The notes under the pieces: generated by a model | Database searches by the model: none | What the model was told of the DNA's origin: nothing | Seen by the model: only the letters and a program-made list of their open reading frames with translations | Made by a program: the position numbers and the translations under genes | Shown: positions 1 through 5,074 of the stretch, piece by piece | How positions within the stretch are numbered: position 1 is the first letter of the stretch | Layout: each line of letters opens with the position of its first letter | Assembly: GCA_900290315.1 (NCBI GenBank) | Contig: OKRF01000324.1 | Coordinates: 3,299 to 11,586 of the forward strand | Length of the DNA: 8,288 nucleotides | From: Candidatus Sulfopaludibacter sp. SbA3 | GTDB lineage: Bacteria; Acidobacteriota; Terriglobia; Bryobacterales; Bryobacteraceae | Reading direction: 5' to 3'

Positions 1-1
1 G

Positions 2-256
2 GGGAACGTCTTCCTCTCCGAGCCGGGCCAACCGGAAAAACAAGTGGGCACGGGTAAGGACGTCGCGCTGGCGCTAAGCGGCGACCGGACGTACGTGAGC
101 TGGGTCAATGGAACCAAGGTGGAAGCATGGATCGACGGCAAAGTGGAACTGCTCTCCAGCGCCGGGGCGTTTCCTTCGCTCTCCACTCTGCCTGGTGGCG
201 GAGTGCTCGCGGCCTGGGAAGACAACGGCGCCGTTCAGATTCGGCTGCTTCCCTAG
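2..256 (+). CDS. C-terminal end of a beta-propeller-like (BNR/sialidase-like) protein, partial
   Basis: The reading frame is open from the left edge of the window to a TAG stop, so only about the last 84 residues are visible. The visible part consists of short beta-strand-like blocks with Trp near their centres, such as TYVSWVNGTKVEAWIDG and GGVLAAWEDNGAVQIRLLP. The spacing of S/A-W motifs and Asp/Asn-Gly turns resembles blades of BNR/sialidase-type or other beta-propellers. That assignment rests on pattern only, and catalytic activity should not be inferred. The stop lies 23 bp before the MbnP-like gene on the same strand, so it is probably the upstream member of the same operon. Its start, signal peptide and most of its length are outside the window. 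It could equally be a substrate-binding or scaffolding propeller of unknown role. Confidence 0.6.
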   Translation, partial: GNVFLSEPGQPEKQVGTGKDVALALSGDRTYVSWVNGTKVEAWIDGKVELLSSAGAFPSLSTLPGGGVLAAWEDNGAVQIRLLP

Positions 257-264
257 CATTCGAC

Positions 265-272
265 AAGAGGAG
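265..272 (+). promoter_or_regulatory. Ribosome binding site of the MbnP-like gene
   Basis: AAGAGGAG is a strong Shine-Dalgarno sequence ending 7 bases before the ATG at 280. It fixes that start, which also begins a good signal peptide. Confidence 0.7.
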
Positions 273-279
273 ATGATTT

Positions 280-1158
280 ATGAAACGAACGAGATTTCCG
301 TTATTGCTCGCGACTCTCCTGATCGTGGAGAGCGGTGCCTGGGCGGCCGACCAAAAGGTGGCTGTCCGCTTTCAAGCCATGGTCGGCAGCGAGAAGTTCG
401 CTTGCGGTCGTTCCTATCCGGGAATCGGCGCCACGGCTTCGACTCTATCGCCGCGCGATTTCCGTTTCTATGTCCACAACGTCGCACTGATCGATGACGG
501 CGGTAATGCCGTCCCACTGCAACTTGACCAGGATGGCAAGTGGCAGTTAGACGACGTGGCGCTCCTCGATTTTGAGGACGCCACCAGCGGCTGCGTGAAT
601 GGCACCCCTGACACCAACGACCGGGTGACCGGCAGCGTTCCCGAGGGCCACTATACCGGCGTGCGGTTCACGCTCGGCGTTCCGTTCAACAAGAACCACA
701 CCGATCTGACGACACAGCCTTCGCCGCTCAACCTGACCGCACTCTCCTGGGTCTGGAATGCGGGGCGCAAGTTCGCGCGACTAGATTTTTCCAGCACGGG
801 CATGCCTCGCGGGTACGCGGTTCATCTGGGCAGCACCGGATGCACGCCGAACCAGACAAAGACCGCTCCTCCGGCACAGTGCAGCGAGCCGAACCGGGTC
901 GATGTCGAACTCACGAGCTTCAACGCACAAGCCGACTTCGTAATTGCCGATCTGGCGGCGCTGCTCAAAGACTCCAATATCGACACCAACCAGGAGAAGA
1001 CCGCTGAGGGATGCATGTCCAGTCCGAATGACAGCGATTGTGCACCGTTGTTCGCTAATTTGGGACTGCCCTTCGCCGGAAAGCCTGCCGGCAAGCAGTC
1101 GTTTTTCCGGCAGAGCACTTCTCCGGCCGCCAAGCCCTCTTCTGGAGTTGGAAACTGA
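280..1158 (+). CDS. mbnP: MbnP-type metallo-mystery pair four-Cys motif protein
   Basis: A 292-residue exported protein. Residues 1-22 are a Sec signal peptide (KRTR, hydrophobic core, AWA cleavage site). The mature part matches the MbnP-like family (metallo-mystery pair system four-Cys motif protein) in these features: FRFYVHNVAL (residues 61-70), W88 in GKWQLDDVALLDFE, C105, EGHYTGVRFTLGVPFNKNH (122-140), SWVWNAGRKFARLDF (156-170), the C188/C201 pair and C245/C254. Six cysteines are visible in all (42, 105, 188, 201, 245, 254). In characterised MbnP proteins a tryptophan is oxidised to kynurenine by the partner diheme enzyme MbnH and helps bind copper; W157 and W159 of the W-x-W motif are the candidates here. 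Histidines 66, 124, 140 and 182 are possible metal ligands. The partner gene starts 7 bp downstream, the classic pairing. No methanobactin precursor or biosynthesis gene is visible, so the role is probably general periplasmic copper handling. The family call is firm; the modification is inferred. Confidence 0.87.
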   Translation: MKRTRFPLLLATLLIVESGAWAADQKVAVRFQAMVGSEKFACGRSYPGIGATASTLSPRDFRFYVHNVALIDDGGNAVPLQLDQDGKWQLDDVALLDFEDATSGCVNGTPDTNDRVTGSVPEGHYTGVRFTLGVPFNKNHTDLTTQPSPLNLTALSWVWNAGRKFARLDFSSTGMPRGYAVHLGSTGCTPNQTKTAPPAQCSEPNRVDVELTSFNAQADFVIADLAALLKDSNIDTNQEKTAEGCMSSPNDSDCAPLFANLGLPFAGKPAGKQSFFRQSTSPAAKPSSGVGN

Positions 1159-1165
1159 ATCGGCC

Positions 1166-2935
1166 ATGCGCACTCTGCTAGCCTTGCTCTGCTTCGCGCT
1201 GACTGTGTGCCACGCCCACGATGCGCATGGACACTCCACCGCGCCGCCCGAAGCACGGCTGCTGAAATCGCCAATCCCGGTGACTGACGCGCAGGCTGCC
1301 GTTGCGCAGCCAGCCTACGACCGTCTCTGCGCGGGATGCCACGGCGCCGACGGCAAGGCCCGCACTCCCGTTGCCGGCAAGCTTCCGGTGCGCCCTACGA
1401 ACCTTGCGGAATACCTGATGGAGTCCATGCGCGACGGCGAAATCTTCTGGGTGATCGGCAACGGCATCGGGCAGAACATGCCCGCCTTCGCCGCCCAACT
1501 CGACGAGACGCAGCGCTGGCAAGTGGTCCAGTATGTCCGCTTGCTCCGGCTGCATCAAAGAAATGCCGAGAGGGAGAAGCTGGGGCCTTATGAGTGGAAC
1601 CTGCCGCCCGGCTTTCCGCTGCCGAACGTGCCGCTCGATGATCCCATGACCAAAGAGAAGGTGGCACTGGGCCGGTACCTCTTCTACGATAAGCGGCTGT
1701 CTCTCAACCAGACGCAAGCTTGCGCCACTTGCCATCGCCAGGAACGGGCATTTACCGATGGGCGCTCGCGCGGCGTGGGCTCGACCGGCCAAGTTCACCC
1801 TCGTGGACCTATGAGCCTGGTGAATGTGGCCTACGCCCCCGTGCTCACCTGGGCCAACCCCCTGGCGCGAACGCTCGAGATGCAGGCGCTCGTCCCGCTG
1901 TTCGGCGAGAACCCGATTGAGCTTGGGATGACCGGCAAGGAGGATCTGCTGGTCCAGCGCCTCAAGAGCGACGCACGTTATCGCAAGCTATTCGCCGCGG
2001 CATTTCCCTCGGAGGCGGACCCGTTCACTGTTCGAGCCGTCACGCAGGCCATCGCCAGCTTCGAGCGCACCATTCTCTCGGGAGATTCGCCGTATGACCG
2101 CTACCGTAACGGCGACGATCCCAACGCCATTCCCGAGTCCGCCAAGCGGGGCGAAGCGCTCTTCTTCAGCGAGCGCCTGGAGTGCTTCCACTGCCACGGC
2201 GGTTTCAACTTTACCGGCACGGTGGACTATCTCGACAAGGGTTTTGCCGAAGTCGAATTCCACAATACCGGCCTCTACAACCTGAACGGAAAACTCTCCT
2301 ACCCGCCGCCGAACCTGGGACTCTACGAATTCACCCACAGCGAGGAAGACATCGGGAAGTTCAAGGCGCCCACACTGCGGAACATCGCCGTCACCGCGCC
2401 CTACATGCACGATGGCAGCATCAAGACACTGGAGGAAGCGGTGGACCACTACCGCTCCGGCGGCCGCACCATCAAGACCGGCCCCAACGCCGGAGTGGGT
2501 TCGGAGAATCCCAACAAGAGCGAGTTCGTCAAGCGTTTCGATCTTAGCCCTCAGGAGAGAGCCGACGTGCTGGCCTTCCTGCGGTCGCTGACGGATCGCA
2601 CGATCCTGACGGACCCCAGCCTTTCCGATCCCTTCGTCACCGTTTCGGCGCGGTCCGCACCGCAGCCGCCTCGTTATGTTCTGCACGGCCAGGTGGTCCA
2701 CGTCTACCTCGATGCTGGTGCAATCACTCTATACCACGACGAAGTTCCGGGATTGATCCGCGCCATGAAGGCGCCGTATGCCATGGAGTTTCTGGTGCCC
2801 GACAGGGAGAGCCTGAAGAAGCTGAGGGCCGGACAAACGATCGCCGCGTCCGTGCGGCGGCAGGGGGCCGATTACGTTCTGGAGGATTTGCGGGCGTCGC
2901 CGTCCACCGACCCGACAAGGAAGGGGAAACGATGA
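1166..2935 (+). CDS. mbnH: Fusion: cytochrome c domain, MbnH-type diheme enzyme and CusF-like copper-binding domain
   Basis: A 589-residue periplasmic protein. The frame is open further upstream, but the ATG at 1166 begins a clear signal peptide (residues 1-17, ending CHA) just after the MbnP stop. First domain, about 45-130: monoheme cytochrome c with CAGCH (55-59) and likely axial Met105 in GQNMPAF. Second, about 140-480: MbnH/MauG/cytochrome c peroxidase-like diheme enzyme with CATCH (186-190), the NVAYAPVLTWANPLARTLE stretch (220-238), CFHCH (340-344) and LRNIAVTAPYMHDGS (404-418). Third, about 503-576: a domain resembling CusF/SCO-associated copper-binding domains (LHGQVVHVYL, then H524-DEVPGL-IRAM534, LRAGQTI). 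In this third domain H524 and M534 match usual Cu-ligand positions, but the second Met is replaced (A536), with M540 nearby. Family knowledge says MbnH reacts with H2O2 through a bis-Fe(IV) state and oxidises Trp in MbnP. The stop overlaps the next start (ATGA). The heme calls are certain; the CusF-like call is probable. Confidence 0.87.
   Translation: MRTLLALLCFALTVCHAHDAHGHSTAPPEARLLKSPIPVTDAQAAVAQPAYDRLCAGCHGADGKARTPVAGKLPVRPTNLAEYLMESMRDGEIFWVIGNGIGQNMPAFAAQLDETQRWQVVQYVRLLRLHQRNAEREKLGPYEWNLPPGFPLPNVPLDDPMTKEKVALGRYLFYDKRLSLNQTQACATCHRQERAFTDGRSRGVGSTGQVHPRGPMSLVNVAYAPVLTWANPLARTLEMQALVPLFGENPIELGMTGKEDLLVQRLKSDARYRKLFAAAFPSEADPFTVRAVTQAIASFERTILSGDSPYDRYRNGDDPNAIPESAKRGEALFFSERLECFHCHGGFNFTGTVDYLDKGFAEVEFHNTGLYNLNGKLSYPPPNLGLYEFTHSEEDIGKFKAPTLRNIAVTAPYMHDGSIKTLEEAVDHYRSGGRTIKTGPNAGVGSENPNKSEFVKRFDLSPQERADVLAFLRSLTDRTILTDPSLSDPFVTVSARSAPQPPRYVLHGQVVHVYLDAGAITLYHDEVPGLIRAMKAPYAMEFLVPDRESLKKLRAGQTIAASVRRQGADYVLEDLRASPSTDPTRKGKR
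2917..2926 (+). promoter_or_regulatory. Ribosome binding site of the Sel1 gene at an ATGA overlap
   Basis: AAGGAAGGGG ends 5 bases before the ATG at 2932. The ATG overlaps the TGA stop of the preceding gene, which supports this start and translational coupling. The 12-base string GACAAGGAAGGG around it recurs before the SOD start. Confidence 0.6.
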
Positions 2936-3717
2936 CACGAATTCACGCGAAGAAAATGCCGATGATCCTGGTCTTGTTAGCCGCAACAGCCGCCGGATGG
3001 GCGGACCAGCCACAACATCCGGCGGTGTCGCAGTCCACCGTCGAGTTGCGCGAGGCGGAGGAAGACTACCAGCGGGGCGTGCGCGCGGCCGATGGAATTG
3101 GTGTGCCGCAAGACTATACGGCGGCGGCGAAATACTATCGAAAGGCCGCCGAATGCGGTCACATCGCCGCGCAGTACAATCTGGCCTTTCTCTACGAGAA
3201 CGGGCTGGGTGTCAAACAAGACTTTGCCGAGGCTGCAGCATGGTATCGCAAAGCCGCGGATCAGGGTGACCCGGAGTCTCAGAATAATCTGGGCGTTCTC
3301 TATACCACTGGAAAGGGCGTGCCGCTGGACTTTACCGAAGCCGTGCGGCTGTATAGTCTGGCGGCGGCGCAGGAGGATCTGGAAGGCACGGCGAACCTGG
3401 CTTCCATGTACCTGCAAGCGCGAGGCGTCGCGCGCGACACTGCGCGGGCATTTCAACTTTTCACGAAGGCTGCCCAACGCGGCTACAGCGTAGCCCAGAA
3501 TAACCTCGCATTGATGTATGCCAATGGCGAATCCGTCAAGCGCGACTACGTCAAGGCATACGCCTGGCTCGACCTCGCCGCGGCCGATCTACCGAACGCA
3601 GCGATGGTGCGAGACGCTCTCGCCAAGGAGATGACTCCCGCTCAACTCGGCCAGGCCCGGCAGTTTGCGGCTCAGAAGCGGAAAGAACTAGGAGACAAGG
3701 AAGGGAAGATACAATGA
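2932..3717 (+). CDS. Exported Sel1-repeat (TPR-like) protein
   Basis: A 261-residue protein. Residues 1-24 look like a signal peptide (basic N-terminus, hydrophobic MILVLLAATAA, cleavage near GWA). The rest is about five Sel1-like repeats of some 36 residues, between about 43 and 220. Repeat signatures include DYTAAAKYYRKAAECGHIAA, QYNLAFLYENGLGVKQDFAEA, NNLGVLYTTGKGVPLDFTEA and NNLALMYANGESVKRDYVKA. The C-terminus, about 222-261, is charged and probably helical. Sel1 repeats form alpha-alpha solenoids that mediate protein-protein contacts; there is no enzymatic motif. Starts at M9 or M11 are possible, but the ATGA overlap and the ribosome binding site favour the first ATG. Its position between the diheme fusion and superoxide dismutase genes, overlapping both by 4 bp, suggests that it scaffolds or assembles the periplasmic module. 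That role is inference. Confidence 0.85.
   Translation: MTRIHAKKMPMILVLLAATAAGWADQPQHPAVSQSTVELREAEEDYQRGVRAADGIGVPQDYTAAAKYYRKAAECGHIAAQYNLAFLYENGLGVKQDFAEAAAWYRKAADQGDPESQNNLGVLYTTGKGVPLDFTEAVRLYSLAAAQEDLEGTANLASMYLQARGVARDTARAFQLFTKAAQRGYSVAQNNLALMYANGESVKRDYVKAYAWLDLAAADLPNAAMVRDALAKEMTPAQLGQARQFAAQKRKELGDKEGKIQ
3694..3705 (+). promoter_or_regulatory. Ribosome binding site region of the SOD gene
   Basis: GACAAGGAAGGG, identical over 12 bases to positions 2914-2925 ahead of the Sel1 gene, ends 8 bases before the ATG at 3714. It supports the start at the ATG ATG pair (3714 or 3717). Confidence 0.5.
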
Positions 3718-4403
3718 TGACCCGACGAACGTTACTCGAACTGGCAGCCCTGAGCGCCGCGTCTCCCGCGGCACAGGCCGCCGAACCTCCATTCGTATTA
3801 CCGAAGCTGCCTTACGCCTATGACGCGCTGGAGCCCTACATCGACGCGCAGACGATGCAGATTCATCACGACAAGCATCACCAGGCGTACGTCGACAACC
3901 TGAATAAAGCGATTAGCGGCGACGCTGCCCTGTCCCGTCTAAGCGTCGAGGAACTGCTGCAGAGGCTGGACGCATTGCCGGCGGCCGTTCGAACAGCAGT
4001 CAGAAACCAGGGCGGCGGCCACGCCAATCACTCACTGTTCTGGCAGACCCTTTGTACGTCATCCAAAAGCGGCAAGCCGGCGGGACGTCTCACGGCTGCC
4101 TTAGACCGCTCCTTCGGCGGCCAGGATAAGTTCGAGGAGAAGCTGCAGGCGTCGGCGCTCGGGGTATTCGGTAGCGGATGGGCGTGGCTGTCCGTGGATT
4201 CCGGAAAGAATCTTGTTCTGGATTCCGCGCCTAACCAGGACAGTCCGCTGCTCTCCGGCAAGCGCCCCCTACTGGGCATCGACGTCTGGGAGCACGCCTA
4301 CTACTTGAAATACCAGAACCGTCGCGCCGACTATCTGAAGGCGATTGTGAAGGTGATCAACTGGGACTTCGTGACCGCCCGCTATGAAGATTTGGCCAAA
4401 TGA
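3714..4403 (+). CDS. sodA: Exported Mn-type superoxide dismutase (Fe/Mn family)
   Basis: A 229-residue protein that converts superoxide to O2 and H2O2. After an N-terminal extension, residues 31-229 are a full-length Fe/Mn SOD: LPYAYDALEPYID (32-44), IHHDKHHQAYV (50-60), GGGHANHSLFW (100-110), GSGWAWLSV (153-161) and DVWEHAYYLKYQNRRADYL (190-208). The four metal ligands are all present: H51, H106, D190 and H194. The GGHANH context and Q175 in PNQDSPLL are the pattern of manganese rather than iron enzymes. Residues 1-23 form a signal peptide with a Tat-like twin-arginine motif (TRRTLLE) and an AQA cleavage site, so the enzyme should act outside the cytoplasm, perhaps exported folded with metal. 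The start overlaps the Sel1 stop by 4 bp. The second ATG (3717) is an equally good start. Family assignment is firm; metal and Tat use are predictions. Confidence 0.93.
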   Translation: MMTRRTLLELAALSAASPAAQAAEPPFVLPKLPYAYDALEPYIDAQTMQIHHDKHHQAYVDNLNKAISGDAALSRLSVEELLQRLDALPAAVRTAVRNQGGGHANHSLFWQTLCTSSKSGKPAGRLTAALDRSFGGQDKFEEKLQASALGVFGSGWAWLSVDSGKNLVLDSAPNQDSPLLSGKRPLLGIDVWEHAYYLKYQNRRADYLKAIVKVINWDFVTARYEDLAK

Positions 4404-4433
4404 GTACCTGCTGCGGGAGCAAGACTTTTGAAG

Positions 4434-4440
4434 AGAGGAG
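4434..4440 (+). promoter_or_regulatory. Ribosome binding site for the original start of the small cytochrome gene
   Basis: AGAGGAG lies 7 bases before the ATG at 4448. That ATG is not in frame with the cytochrome body as the sequence stands, so the site marks the ancestral start and supports a frameshift between 4448 and the heme-binding part. Confidence 0.65.
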
Positions 4441-4460
4441 TACCGCGATGACAAAGACGA

Positions 4461-4856
4461 TTGCTTTACCTTGTTTGCTGGCATTTGCTGGCATTAGGCT
4501 TTGCAGTCTGCCTGGTTGCCCAGAGCGAAGCCGACTATTCCGGCTGGATGAAGGACGTTGCCGCCACGAGAGGCAAAGTCACGAAGGAGATTGCAGCCAA
4601 GCAGAACGCCGATGCCGCCACAGACGTCGCCCATCTTGCCGATCTGTTCAAGCAGGTGGGCGCCTTCTGGGCGGGGCGAAAAGTCGATGATGCCGAAACC
4701 AAGAAGGGCGAAACGGCGGCTGGCGATCTCGCAGCCGCCGCGAAGGCTGGGGATGACGCCAAGGTCCAATCATCGATGCAGGCAATCGGCGGTACATGCG
4801 GCGGCTGCCACACGGCCAACCGGGAAGGATCACCGGGCAGTTTCAAAATTAAATAG
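4461..4856 (+). CDS. Cytochrome c'-like monoheme protein; signal peptide disrupted by a frameshift
   Basis: The intact frame covers a mature protein of about 110 residues: mainly alpha-helical, starting near SEADYSGWMKDVAATRG, Ala/Lys/Asp-rich, with a single heme motif CGGCH close to the C-terminus (residues 113-117 counted from the TTG at 4461). A helical bundle with a C-terminal CxxCH is the layout of cytochromes c' and related small c-type cytochromes, which can transfer electrons or bind NO. The well-placed ribosome binding site and ATG at 4448 (MTKTIALPCLLAFA) are in another frame and lead to a stop at 4690. Removing one copy of a 10-bp tandem repeat (4474-4493) joins them into a 132-residue protein beginning MTKTIALPCLLALGFAVCLV. 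As it stands, expression would need the TTG at 4461, which has a weak upstream context, or slippage. It may therefore be a pseudogene, a phase-variable gene or an assembly error. It sits 44 bp after SOD, last in the operon. Confidence 0.75.
   Translation: MLYLVCWHLLALGFAVCLVAQSEADYSGWMKDVAATRGKVTKEIAAKQNADAATDVAHLADLFKQVGAFWAGRKVDDAETKKGETAAGDLAAAAKAGDDAKVQSSMQAIGGTCGGCHTANREGSPGSFKIK
4474..4493 (+). repeat. Perfect 10-bp tandem duplication in the cytochrome signal-peptide region
   Basis: TTTGCTGGCA occurs twice in direct succession (4474-4483 and 4484-4493). Ten bases are not a multiple of three, so the second copy shifts the frame between the ATG at 4448 and the cytochrome body. Deleting one unit restores a continuous 132-codon frame. 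Confidence 0.9.
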
Positions 4857-5038
4857 GGCTTTGTTCGCCTGACGTATCGAGTCGCAGATCCTGTGGGCTC
4901 CTGCGGTGAGGGGCAGCATTTTCCCTAAGGCGGGCGCTGCAACCGCATTCTTGGAAGCTCTGACGGATGGGTTAACACGACCAGGACTGCCGGGCAAACG
5001 GGCCATTTCAGACTCGACCGGCGTTGAGTTTTTCGAAA
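4857..5038. other. Intergenic stretch between converging units
   Basis: There is no convincing gene here. Short open frames lack start signals and family features. One weak hairpin (CGCAG at 4883-4887, CTGCG at 4901-4905, 13-base loop) lies after the cytochrome stop but has no T-tract. Confidence 0.5.
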
Positions 5039-5068
5039 GGGCAGACGATACAAGCCTGTCGTCTGCCC
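5039..5068. terminator. Hairpin between converging genes, likely bidirectional terminator
   Basis: GGGCAGACGA (5039-5048) is perfectly complementary to TCGTCTGCCC (5059-5068), giving a 10-bp GC-rich stem with a 10-base loop. It sits 6 bases beyond the stop of the minus-strand receptor gene and between two converging genes. T-tracts are weak on both sides (CTTTCG on the minus strand, CTCTTCTC on the plus strand), so efficiency is uncertain. Confidence 0.65.
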
Positions 5069-5074
5069 CTCTTC

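Noticed and set aside
944..1165. The frame of the heme/copper fusion is open upstream to an ATG at 944
   Set aside because: That extension lies inside the MbnP-like gene in another frame, encodes no family feature and would bury the signal peptide. The ATG at 1166 begins an excellent signal peptide just after the MbnP stop.
1199..1210. Possible lipobox (LTVC, residues 12-15) in the fusion protein
   Set aside because: The residue before Cys is Val rather than Gly, Ala or Ser, so an ordinary signal peptidase I site after CHA fits better.
1988..2701. 237-codon open frame on the - strand
   Set aside because: It is antisense to the diheme domain, whose heme motifs and conserved blocks prove the other strand is coding.
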